Assembly: GCA_964423985.1 (NCBI GenBank)
Contig: CAYRGE010000001.1
Span: 1-36,992 of the forward strand
Reading direction: 5' to 3'
Length of the DNA stretch: 36,992 nucleotides
Source of the DNA: CAYRGE01 sp964423985
GTDB lineage: Bacteria; Patescibacteriota; Minisyncoccia; Phycocordibacterales; CAYRGE01
Shown here: in pieces, positions 6,777-14,362 of the stretch
Layout: every line of letters starts with the position of its first letter
Numbering within the stretch: position 1 is the stretch's first letter
Program-made: the position numbers and the translations under genes
Notes under the pieces: generated by a model
The model's database searches: none
Told to the model about the DNA's origin: nothing
Seen by the model: only the letters and a program-made list of their open reading frames with translations

Positions 6777-8966
6777 TTATTTGTCTTTGTTTATTTTATG
6801 GGGGTTGTGCATTTCGCAACCCTTATCACTACACCTTTCTGGTATGGTTTTAGTTCCCTGCATCATAAGTGCACTGCAGAGAGGGCATTTTCTTCCTGTT
6901 GGGCGGGCTTTTATTGCAAGTTTACAGTCAGGATAGTTTGAACAACTGTAAAACACACCAAACCTTCCTTTTCGCTCAACCATAACTCCAGTGATGTTTT
7001 CTTTGGTAGATTTTTTTGCACACTCAGTGCAGGATACACCTGTTGATCGTTTTGCGACTTCTTCCTCGCTTTCTTTAATAAATTTACATTTTGGATATTT
7101 ATCACAAGATATAAATTTACCAAATCGTCCTTCCCGTAGTATTAGGCGACCGTTACATTTTGGACAATCTTCACCAGTCTCTTTCGGTCCCTCAATCTCT
7201 GCTCCATCCATAGTTCTTGCTCCCATACATTCAGGAAATTTACCACAAGAAAGAAATTTACCGTTTTTGCCAAGCTTTATAATCATATTGCTTTTACAAG
7301 ATGGACAAAATAGAGACGGATCTGCATTACCAAGGTTTGTTAGTTTTTCAATTCCCTTTTTATTTTCAATATCTTTTCTGAATGGACCATAAAAATCTTT
7401 TAACGTTTTTAAATATTTTCGCTTACCATTTGCAATATCATCTAGTTCGTTTTCCATTTCTGCTGTAAAAGAATCATTTATATAATCTGCAAAATATTTT
7501 TCAACAAAATCACTTACGACTTCTCCTGTGTCTGTTGGAAATAGCGTTCGTCCATTTTTTTCTACATACCCTCGTGTGTTTAAATTTCTTATTGTTGTTG
7601 CGTATGTGCTCGGTCGCCCAATACCTCTTTTTTCAAGCTCTTTAATAAGCCCTGCTTCTGTGTATCGTGAAGGGGGTTGCGTTTGTTTTTCTTCAGACTC
7701 GATTTTTGTAAGAGAGAGAGAATCTCCCACAGACAGTTTTGGTAATTCAACATCTTCTCCACGAGCTGTTGTATCAACCATAAGCCAACCATCAAATAAA
7801 AGCCGTGATCCATTAACCGCAAAATCAGGAATGACACGACCTTTTATGTTTGCAGTAATTTTTGTGCGTAATATTTTTGCATCAGACATTTGGCTCGCAA
7901 CGGTTCTTTGCCAAATTAGTTCGTAGAGCTTTTTTTGCTCATCGGTTGTTCCAGCTGTTGTCTTGGAAATACTCGTTGGACGCACCGCCTCATGTGCCTC
8001 TTGTGCGGACTTGCTTTTGGTTTTATAAACGCGCATTTGTTTATATTTATCTCCATACTTTTTTATTATCTCAGAATGAACCATACTAAGCGCATCATTT
8101 GAAAGAGTTGTGCTGTCTGTTCGTATGTAAGTTATAAGCCCAGCCTCATATAGTCTTTGTGCGACCAACATTGTGCGAGAAGGAGAGAATCCAAGTCTTG
8201 TGCTAGCAACTTGCTGTAGTGTTGATGTTGTAAAAGGTGGTTTTGGGCTACTTTTTGCTTCGGTTTCTTTTATTTTTGAAATGCTCCACGAACCTTTTTT
8301 CCCTTCAGACAGTATTCGTTCAGCTTCATTAAAATTTGTGGGCTCTTCAGTGCATACAAAAGGTACTTCATTTTTTTGCATATTAAACAAAGCAGTAATA
8401 ACCCAAAAAGTTACAGGGTTAAAAGCTCGTATTTTTCGCTCTCGCTCCATTATCATACGAAGTGCTGGTGACTGAACACGACCAGCTGAAAGACCGTATC
8501 TAACTTTTCTCCAAATAAGTTCCGATAAGTCGTAACCAAACAATCTATCAAGAACTCTGCGAGCCTCCTGTGCTTTTCGGAGGTTTTCGTCAATATCACG
8601 CGGACTACTCATTGCGGTCTGTACGGTGTTTTTTGTGATTTCATTAAATACCACTCGTCTTGGATTTTCTAAACCACAAGCTTCTTTTATGTGCCACGCA
8701 ATAGATTCACCTTCTCGATCGGGGTCAGTGGCGAGGATTACTTCTTTTGCGTTTTTTGCAAGAGACTTAATATCTCTAATAATTTTTTCTTTTCCTTTTG
8801 AAACAACATAACTAGGAACAAAACCATTTTCTACATCAATCGCTTGTTTGTTTGATTTAGGTAGGTCGCGAATATGCCCAACACTGGCTGTCACCTTATA
8901 TTCACTGCCTAGGTATTTTTCAATCGTTTTAGCTTTTGCTGGTGACTCTACTATTAAAAGTTTCAT
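6777..8966 (-). CDS. topA: DNA topoisomerase I with four C-terminal zinc ribbons
   Basis: Type IA topoisomerase that relaxes negative supercoils. 729 aa. The Toprim domain is N-terminal, with Glu7 in VESPAKAKT and the DxDxE triad Asp81/Asp83/Glu85. The catalytic tyrosine is Tyr280 in GLITYIRTDST. The gate/DNA-binding signature RGIGRPSTYA lies at 447-456. Four Cys4-type zinc ribbons follow: 554-580, 601-627, 646-681 and 694-717, the second and third carrying the typical GRFGKF-like core. It lies downstream of dprA on the same strand with an 82-nt gap, a common bacterial pairing. ATG 8966 is preceded by no Shine-Dalgarno, but a TATAAT lies 11 nt upstream, suggesting a very short leader. Confidence 0.97.
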   Translation of the reverse strand: MKLLIVESPAKAKTIEKYLGSEYKVTASVGHIRDLPKSNKQAIDVENGFVPSYVVSKGKEKIIRDIKSLAKNAKEVILATDPDREGESIAWHIKEACGLENPRRVVFNEITKNTVQTAMSSPRDIDENLRKAQEARRVLDRLFGYDLSELIWRKVRYGLSAGRVQSPALRMIMERERKIRAFNPVTFWVITALFNMQKNEVPFVCTEEPTNFNEAERILSEGKKGSWSISKIKETEAKSSPKPPFTTSTLQQVASTRLGFSPSRTMLVAQRLYEAGLITYIRTDSTTLSNDALSMVHSEIIKKYGDKYKQMRVYKTKSKSAQEAHEAVRPTSISKTTAGTTDEQKKLYELIWQRTVASQMSDAKILRTKITANIKGRVIPDFAVNGSRLLFDGWLMVDTTARGEDVELPKLSVGDSLSLTKIESEEKQTQPPSRYTEAGLIKELEKRGIGRPSTYATTIRNLNTRGYVEKNGRTLFPTDTGEVVSDFVEKYFADYINDSFTAEMENELDDIANGKRKYLKTLKDFYGPFRKDIENKKGIEKLTNLGNADPSLFCPSCKSNMIIKLGKNGKFLSCGKFPECMGARTMDGAEIEGPKETGEDCPKCNGRLILREGRFGKFISCDKYPKCKFIKESEEEVAKRSTGVSCTECAKKSTKENITGVMVERKGRFGVFYSCSNYPDCKLAIKARPTGRKCPLCSALMMQGTKTIPERCSDKGCEMHNPHKINKDK

Positions 8967-8977
8967 AGTTGTTGTTT

Positions 8978-8983
8978 ATTATA
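8978..8983 (-). promoter_or_regulatory. Possible -10 box of topA
   Basis: TATAAT on the minus strand 11 nt upstream of the topA ATG, matching the close placement seen for dnaE and secG. No convincing -35 hexamer is visible at the right distance, so this is tentative; topA may also be read through from dprA. Confidence 0.4.
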
Positions 8984-9049
8984 AATTTTTAAAATTAATA
9001 ATTCTAGTAAGAAATTTTATTTTATATCTTAAATAACTCCGTGTATAGA

Positions 9050-9928
9050 TTATGTAGAATTTTCATTTCGTAAGTTATAAATTTTTCCATTAGATTTTTT
9101 TATAATTCCTTTAATTTCCAACATAGAAATTAAAGGAATTATTTTTATGGAAGGCAGTTTCGTGATGTTTATTAATTCATCTATATGTAGTGGCTCTGAC
9201 AGGGCGGATAATATATGTTTTTCATCTGTGGTTAGATTGTGTTTATATTCATCAATTTCTTTTATTGTGTCAATGCCTAATGTTTCAAGTATGTCCTTGC
9301 TTTCAGTGATTGGTGTTGCTCCATTTCGGATTAAATGGTTTACTCCAATGCTCCCTGATTGAAATATTGGTCCTGGAACAGCAAGAATCTCACGATTATA
9401 ATCAAGCCCCAAGCGTGCTGTAATAAGTGTTCCTGATTTTTCTTTTGCTTCAACAATAAGTATTGCGTGTGAAATTCCTGCCATAATTCTATTGCGTTTT
9501 GGAAAACTCCACACTGTTGCGCGAAAATCTGGCTCATACTCTGAAATGAGTGCTCCTCCAGTATCTAATATTTTTTTTGCTAGGGTTAGGTTTGTTGCAG
9601 GATAGATGACACTATCGTTAAGTCCCGACCCGGGGACTGCAATTGTTTTTAAGTTTGCAGAAATTGCTGCACGGTGTGCTTCTGTATCAATACCAAATGC
9701 GAGCCCTGATACAATAACAATATTATAGCCAGAAAGTCCACTAATAAGCTGAGCACAGGCATCCTTTGCATAATTACTTGCTTTTCGTGAACCAACAACA
9801 CACAAATAATGCGGATTGTTTTTTGGCAGAGTGCCGCGAACAAATAAATAATTCGGAGGCCCAGGGGTTTCTTTTAAAAGGCTTCCAAATGGTAGTTCTT
9901 TTATTTTATATTTACGAAGATCACTCAT
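9050..9928 (-). CDS. dprA: DNA-processing protein DprA
   Basis: Cytoplasmic ssDNA-binding protein that loads RecA on DNA taken up by natural transformation. 292 aa. The Rossmann-like core shows VVGSRKAS (44-51), SGLAFGIDTEAHRAA (74-88), AVPGSGLN (97-104) and PKRNRIMAGIS (143-153), followed by GTLITARLGLDYNRE (166-180) and GVNHLIRNGA (195-204), all family hallmarks. A C-terminal winged-helix-like tail (about 228-285) is present; the N-terminal SAM-like domain seen in some relatives is missing. It lies upstream of topA on the same strand. A promoter TTCAAT-18-TATAAT (9990-9961) lies 32 nt before the start. Confidence 0.95.
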   Translation of the reverse strand: MSDLRKYKIKELPFGSLLKETPGPPNYLFVRGTLPKNNPHYLCVVGSRKASNYAKDACAQLISGLSGYNIVIVSGLAFGIDTEAHRAAISANLKTIAVPGSGLNDSVIYPATNLTLAKKILDTGGALISEYEPDFRATVWSFPKRNRIMAGISHAILIVEAKEKSGTLITARLGLDYNREILAVPGPIFQSGSIGVNHLIRNGATPITESKDILETLGIDTIKEIDEYKHNLTTDEKHILSALSEPLHIDELINITKLPSIKIIPLISMLEIKGIIKKSNGKIYNLRNENST

Positions 9929-9960
9929 ATTGTGTATTTTATTGATATGACACAGACTGT

Positions 9961-9990
9961 ATTATATACTATAAATATAGTTGTATTGAA
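9961..9990 (-). promoter_or_regulatory. Likely dprA promoter
   Basis: Minus-strand TTCAAT (9990-9985), 18-nt spacer and TATAAT (9966-9961), 32 nt upstream of the dprA ATG. The -35 region overlaps the left arm of the inverted repeat at 9980-10010. Confidence 0.5.
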
Positions 9991-10010
9991 ATTAAAAGAT
10001 ATAATACAAC
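9980..10010. promoter_or_regulatory. Inverted repeat between dprA and the XRE gene, possible operator
   Basis: GTTGTATT (9980-9987) and AATACAAC (10003-10010) form a perfect 8-bp inverted repeat with a 15-nt centre. It overlaps the -35 region of dprA and contains a plus-strand TATAAT (10000-10005) facing the XRE-type regulator gene. Position and symmetry fit an operator for that regulator; this is inference. Confidence 0.35.
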
Positions 10011-10063
10011 CTTCATTCAATAGCTTAACCAAACACTTTTAATAAAACAAGAATAAAATAAGG

Positions 10064-10249
10064 TTGAATTATGAAAAGAATAAATTTGGAGAGAAAATGA
10101 AAAAGATACACTTAGAAAAGGAAATGTCGCAAGACGATGTTTGCCGAGCGTTATACTTGGACAGGTCGCACATCAGCAATGTTGAAAATGGAAAACAAAA
10201 TCTTACAATTAGTGCAATGGAAGAGATCGCTAAGCACTTGATACAATAG
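10064..10249 (+). CDS. Small XRE/Cro-type HTH regulator
   Basis: A 61-aa helix-turn-helix protein that is almost only the DNA-binding domain: FGEKMKKIHLEKEMSQDDVC aligns with the first two helices of the Cro/CI fold, followed by LDRSHISNVENGKQNLTI (recognition helix and turn) and a last helix EEIAKHLIQ. The TTG start at 10064 is preferred because it keeps FGEKMKK, which belongs to helix 1, and AAGG directly precedes it. ATG 10097, with a better-spaced GGAG, would give a 50-aa form truncated in helix 1. It is first in a cassette with a coiled-coil protein, a MoxR-like ATPase and a VWA protein, so it probably controls that cassette, perhaps via the inverted repeat at 9980. Confidence 0.75.
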   Translation: MNYEKNKFGEKMKKIHLEKEMSQDDVCRALYLDRSHISNVENGKQNLTISAMEEIAKHLIQ

Positions 10250-10281
10250 TCTATCAATTATTAGAATAACTAAAAAATATT

Positions 10282-10446
10282 ATGAACAATAAATCAAGCA
10301 ATCAAAAACAAAAAAAGATCATAAATACTGAAGCTAGGGGAAATGACAAAATTTATGGATACATGGCAAATGTTGTGAAAAAAGCAAAAAAGGACTTAGA
10401 AAAAATCGAAGCGGAAATAGAGGGACTTGAAAAAATTAACAATTAA
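10282..10446 (+). CDS. 54-aa charged coiled-coil protein
   Basis: A short frame starting at ATG 10282 and ending with TAA at 10446, not recognised. Residues 1-22 are polar and rich in Asn, Lys and Gln; residues 24-54 look like one amphipathic helix or coiled coil, with KKAKKDLEKIEAEIEGLEK as its core. It sits between the XRE regulator (32 nt upstream) and the MoxR gene (4 nt downstream), a tight spacing that supports a real gene in the same transcript. It could be a partner of the regulator or of the ATPase; the sequence does not decide. No Shine-Dalgarno is visible. Confidence 0.55.
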   Translation: MNNKSSNQKQKKIINTEARGNDKIYGYMANVVKKAKKDLEKIEAEIEGLEKINN

Positions 10447-10450
10447 AACT

Positions 10451-12136
10451 ATGGAAAATTTTGAACTTAAAAAACAAATAGAACAAGCGAGCGATCCAGA
10501 GGTTTTGAAAACTACTCTTTTTGCTTTGCTTGATAAAATAGATTTGTTGGAACAACGTCTCTCAATTGTTGATAAAAGCGGAGATGGTCAAGAGAATGTT
10601 TCTGATATTATTGCCAACAAAAGAGACAGGTTGGAAGAAATTCGTCATGGGTTGACTGAATTAAACGAAAGAATGGAAAAGCCGTATCTTGTTTCCGCAG
10701 AGCTTGAGGCAGTAAAAGAGGTTTTAGATATTTTATCTGAAGCGGGAGAATGTAATTCTGTAATTCTTGAGGGAGAGCCTGGAACAGGTAAAACACAGTG
10801 GGCATATTCTGAAGTAGGACAAGAATTGCAAGACGGAAAAGATGTTTCTCTTGTGCATGTTCGCGTTAAAGACACAATGCGTGCTCAGGATTTATTATAT
10901 AGTATTGATGATGTTCGTCGCTTGAGTGACGCACAAGCACAAGCACAGGTTCCCGACCAAATCCGTCAGGAAGCTGGCGAATGGAAACAAAAAATAATAG
11001 CTGGCGACATAAACCCAAACGAAGACAAAGAATATGGGATTTTTAAAGCAAAAATGGAAGCAATTGTTGAGTTAGGAGAAACAGCGAAAGATTTGAATTA
11101 TTTAAATTATGTTGATTTGGGTCCACTTGGTGAAGCAATTCATCAATCAGGAAAGGGACAGAGAGTATATTTAGTGATTGATGAAATTGAAAAAGGGCGT
11201 GAAGAACTGATGACAGGTATTTTAGACGAGATTGAAAACCTAACTTTCACAATTGGAGAAACTGGAACCGTGGTAAAAGGAGACAAAAAGAACATGCGAA
11301 TAGTTATTACTACAAATACAGAGGATTCTGATAAGATTCCTCCTTCATTTCGCAGGCGAAGTTTATACCACTACATAGATTATCCGAACCGAGCGGATAT
11401 GAAAAAGATTGTAGAGTTGAATTTTCCAGATATTCAAAGAGAGTTACTTGATTATACTATTTCTATTTTCTATCAATACCAAGAAAATAATGAAGTAGAG
11501 AAAAAGCCTTCTACCCCAGAGTTTTTGGCGTGGATTAGAGTTTTGAGCAAAGAATTTGACGGATCAATTCCCGACAATATTCCACATAAAGAAATCTTAT
11601 TGAAGTATCAAGAAGATATGGAATTGGATATTGGAAGAATAAATGTAGAGGCACATGAGGAAATGGAACAATCAGAAGAAGTACTTCCACATTTTGTGCA
11701 AAGAGCATTTCGTGGTGATCAAATTTATCACATTACCGACAATATAAATAATCACAATAATCAAGATAAATATTCTGCATTTTATGCAAAGCTTCAAAAT
11801 AAGGGCGTAAATTTTATGACTCCAAAATTTGGTGAGGAATATGATAATCGCTGTAGTAAGCATGTGCAGAAAGTACAAAGAAGTTTTCAGATTGTTGTGC
11901 CAGGAGTTGAACATCTTGGAAATGGTTATTACGTAATTCCTGATGATAAATTATCTTTACTTGATGAAGTTATTGATACAGAAACAAAAGTTTTATCAGC
12001 AGGACAAAATTTCTCATCCATAAAAGAAAAAAGTGGCGATGTGACGATTGGTCAAATTGAGATTGACGGATACCAACGAGAAGCGTTTATGGGGGATGAC
12101 GGTAGAGTTGTGGTAAATAAACCCTACAATCGATAA
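10451..12136 (+). CDS. MoxR-like AAA+ ATPase
   Basis: AAA+ ATPase of the MoxR type, a family that usually works as a chaperone with a VWA-domain partner. 561 aa from ATG 10451; an in-frame TTG 24 nt earlier would overlap the preceding gene. An N-terminal helical segment (1-75) precedes the ATPase: Walker A GEPGTGKT (108-115), Walker B VYLVIDE (239-245), sensor 1 in ITTNTED around Asn289, and the MoxR-like PPSFRRRSLYHYIDYP (297-312) with the arginine finger. An insert of roughly 80 aa between Walker A and B is charged and partly helical. The ~200-residue C-terminus matches nothing I know. The VWA gene follows 5 nt downstream, so the two are certainly co-transcribed. Confidence 0.85.
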   Translation: MENFELKKQIEQASDPEVLKTTLFALLDKIDLLEQRLSIVDKSGDGQENVSDIIANKRDRLEEIRHGLTELNERMEKPYLVSAELEAVKEVLDILSEAGECNSVILEGEPGTGKTQWAYSEVGQELQDGKDVSLVHVRVKDTMRAQDLLYSIDDVRRLSDAQAQAQVPDQIRQEAGEWKQKIIAGDINPNEDKEYGIFKAKMEAIVELGETAKDLNYLNYVDLGPLGEAIHQSGKGQRVYLVIDEIEKGREELMTGILDEIENLTFTIGETGTVVKGDKKNMRIVITTNTEDSDKIPPSFRRRSLYHYIDYPNRADMKKIVELNFPDIQRELLDYTISIFYQYQENNEVEKKPSTPEFLAWIRVLSKEFDGSIPDNIPHKEILLKYQEDMELDIGRINVEAHEEMEQSEEVLPHFVQRAFRGDQIYHITDNINNHNNQDKYSAFYAKLQNKGVNFMTPKFGEEYDNRCSKHVQKVQRSFQIVVPGVEHLGNGYYVIPDDKLSLLDEVIDTETKVLSAGQNFSSIKEKSGDVTIGQIEIDGYQREAFMGDDGRVVVNKPYNR

Positions 12137-12141
12137 TAATT

Positions 12142-13920
12142 ATGAGCGAAAAATTTTTCAAAAGAGAATTTATTCCCCCAGAAGAAAGAGATTTGCGCAA
12201 ATTCAAAGGCTCTAATCTCAAAGAAGTTATTGAGTTTTTAGAAGGTGCAGATACAGAAAATATAAAGGAATATACTGGTGACAAAGAATGGAAGGAGTAT
12301 TTAGACAGGGAGGGTCAAAGTATTTTTGATGGTTTTTTGACTTTACTTCGTGAAAAAGGTGTGCGAGTTTCCACTCCAGAATGGTTGCAATTTCTTCAAG
12401 TCATAGAAAAGAAAACAACTGCAGAAGATTTGAAAAAGATCGTTGGAACAAACGAACTTTTAAATAAAGTTCGTTTGTTCGCGCAAACCACTTTAGTAAA
12501 GGACAAATCAGAAGAACTATCATTTCATGAAGCATTTGATGAATACTTTGAATTAGCGGCAAAAATATACAGTCGCGAATTGCAGGATGAAGAAGCAGAA
12601 AAAAAAGAAACAGAAGTGCAAGACAGTCGCGACAGTGGTATAGAGCCTGAAATAAAAGAACAACTTGGAATAGATGAGGTTGATGAAAATTTAGATCTAC
12701 CGGAAGGTGGAGAGCATGATGATGACGAAAAAAAGCATGGTGGAAAAGAGGATCAACACAACGACATTTTGAAGAAAGAAGATTTGGCAAAAAAGGGTGG
12801 CGGAAACAAAAAAGATGGAGAAACTGGTGAAGGAGATAAAGGTCAGCCAAGTGAGGGAAAAGGTAAAAAAGGAGAAGCTGGTCATGGTGAGGGAGACAAA
12901 GGAAAGGAGGGGGAAGGAAAAGGCGATAAGGGTGAAGTTGGAGCAGGTAAAGGAAATAAAGGCGACCCTTCTGGAATGGGTAAAGGTAGTAAAAAGGGAG
13001 CCGAAAATAACGAGTCAGGAAATCAGTCAGTACCACCAGAATCTCCCGAATCTGAACAACAAAAAGTTAGTCAAAAAGGATTTTTAGTCGGCGGCGGAAA
13101 AGGTAAATCTATTTTTGCAGAACGAGTCAATCAGCCGCATATTACTCACAGAGGCGAAAGATTAACGAAACAAGATATAAAAGACAGAAAGAAAAAAGTT
13201 GGAAAAGTTGACCGACGAATGAGATATGAAGTGAGACCAGATAAAGCAAGTATGCGAGAAGTTATTAGAAATCTTCGCAGGATTATTATGGATGTTTCTG
13301 AGGTAAAAAGTAGCGATGTTGATCTGAAAAGAACTGTTAAAAATTTTGCTCGTCGTGATTTTCGCTTTGACTATGAACGAGAAAGAGAGAAACAACCAGA
13401 AGTTGTTTTGCTTATAGATGTTGGCGGTTCTGTTAACAAGTGGAGTCCGCTGATGAAAGAGGTTGTTGAAGAAATGGCGAAAGGACTTAGTAAATTAGAA
13501 GTGTATCTTTTTCATAATAATTTATATGGATATGTTTGGAAACCAGACCCAAAAGACCTGCTTGCTTCAAGTTATGCAAAACCAAATTCTTTGATTGATT
13601 TAAAAAAAGTTGTTAAAAGAAGAAAAAAAGTAATTGTTTACGGAGATGCAGATATGTCATATTCTGAATTTGAAGGAGATTGCTGGCTACCAAGCGGGAA
13701 TGATAAATTAGTAGAAAAATTTGGAATGGGCGGAGAAGAAAGTCTAAAATTTATAAAAAAGAAAGCAGACTCGGTTGTATGGATAAATCCAATATTTGCA
13801 AAAGAGTGGGATAAGCAAGATGATTCTAGAGCAATTGAAGCTATCAATGATATTATACCTATGCACGATTTAACTGTCGGTGGAGTTGAAGACGCAATAA
13901 AGGAATTAATGAAAAAGTAA
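12142..13920 (+). CDS. CoxE-like VWA-domain protein with Gly/Lys-rich linker
   Basis: Partner of the preceding MoxR ATPase. 592 aa. The N-terminal region (about 60-142) has the CoxE-family pattern of a GVRVSTPEW turn, a LVKDKSEE segment and an FHEAFDEYF motif. Residues 145-320 are a disordered, highly repetitive Gly/Lys/Glu linker (GKGDKGE-like units, ~222-285). The VWA domain begins at 419; its metal site reads DVGGS (426-430) instead of DxSxS, with Ser430 kept and the first Ser replaced by Gly. Asp502 (GDADMS) may be the distal metal ligand. MoxR/CoxE pairs are known in CO dehydrogenase maturation and other complex assembly, but no client enzyme lies nearby. The end abuts a decayed gene. 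Confidence 0.83.
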   Translation: MSEKFFKREFIPPEERDLRKFKGSNLKEVIEFLEGADTENIKEYTGDKEWKEYLDREGQSIFDGFLTLLREKGVRVSTPEWLQFLQVIEKKTTAEDLKKIVGTNELLNKVRLFAQTTLVKDKSEELSFHEAFDEYFELAAKIYSRELQDEEAEKKETEVQDSRDSGIEPEIKEQLGIDEVDENLDLPEGGEHDDDEKKHGGKEDQHNDILKKEDLAKKGGGNKKDGETGEGDKGQPSEGKGKKGEAGHGEGDKGKEGEGKGDKGEVGAGKGNKGDPSGMGKGSKKGAENNESGNQSVPPESPESEQQKVSQKGFLVGGGKGKSIFAERVNQPHITHRGERLTKQDIKDRKKKVGKVDRRMRYEVRPDKASMREVIRNLRRIIMDVSEVKSSDVDLKRTVKNFARRDFRFDYEREREKQPEVVLLIDVGGSVNKWSPLMKEVVEEMAKGLSKLEVYLFHNNLYGYVWKPDPKDLLASSYAKPNSLIDLKKVVKRRKKVIVYGDADMSYSEFEGDCWLPSGNDKLVEKFGMGGEESLKFIKKKADSVVWINPIFAKEWDKQDDSRAIEAINDIIPMHDLTVGGVEDAIKELMKK

Positions 13921-13921
13921 A

Positions 13922-14191
13922 GGCTACGATGTTGTTTTTAAAAATGTAGATTGGAAGAAAAAATTATCACAACAGACTTTCGAGATATCTGAAGACTCAG
14001 TGATTTTTGGTTTCTCTCTAGGTGCTGTTCTTTCATGGTTAGTGGCTCAAGATTATAAATGTAAACAAATAATACTTGCTTCTATGACACCTCAATACTC
14101 TTGAGAAGATGGAGAAACAAAAAAAGCTCTGATTGATTTACTAGGTAATCCTTCCCCAAAAAGAACTGGTTTTAAAAAAGTCTTAAGATAA
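13922..14191 (+). pseudogene. Alpha/beta hydrolase remnant
   Basis: In the frame beginning GGC at 13922 the translation reads GYDVVFKNVDWKKK, then DSVIFGFSLGAVLSWLVAQ with a nucleophile elbow GFSLG, then IILASMTPQYS, an in-frame TGA, and EDGETKKALIDLLGNPSP to a TAA at 14189-14191. This is the middle and end of a small alpha/beta hydrolase. Its N-terminal half is missing, there is no start codon, and an upstream TGA closes the frame, so it is a broken gene. It begins 1 nt after the VWA stop, as if the cassette or a deletion replaced its 5' end. Confidence 0.75.
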
Positions 14192-14305
14192 CAAATTAAA
14201 AGAGTACAGAATTTATTAAAAGGAATACCTAGAAAAACCTTAACTCGGTGTACACCTTACGAAGTTTTTGATAAACTAATGAATAAGCGCTCGGTTAGAG
14301 ATTAG
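14192..14305 (+). mobile_element. IS30-type transposase C-terminal remnant
   Basis: In the same frame as the hydrolase remnant, after its TAA, the translation gives VQNLLKGIPRKTLTRCTPYE then VFDKL and a TAG at 14303-14305. The PRKTL...TPYEVF pattern is the hallmark end of the IS30-family transposase catalytic domain. Only about 37 codons remain; no start, no DDE residues and no terminal inverted repeats are visible. It marks a former insertion sequence beside the MoxR/VWA cassette. Confidence 0.75.
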
Positions 14306-14362
14306 AAACTAAGCAATAAGAGTATCTTACAATATAAAATTAGTAAATAATAAATAAATAGT

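Noticed and set aside
12401..13036. A 211-codon open frame on the minus strand opposite the VWA gene.
   Set aside because: It is the antisense shadow of the Gly/Lys/Glu-rich linker; its Leu/Phe/His-rich composition is just the complement of purine-rich codons, and it has no RBS or recognisable domain.
13922..14191. The in-frame TGA in the hydrolase remnant as evidence of a reassigned code.
   Set aside because: The gene is also missing its 5' half and start, so decay explains the TGA; no intact gene in the window uses TGA as sense.
14306..14362. A T-box or other leader element before serS.
   Set aside because: Only 57 nt separate the IS30 scar from the ATG, with no T-box core sequence or terminator stem.
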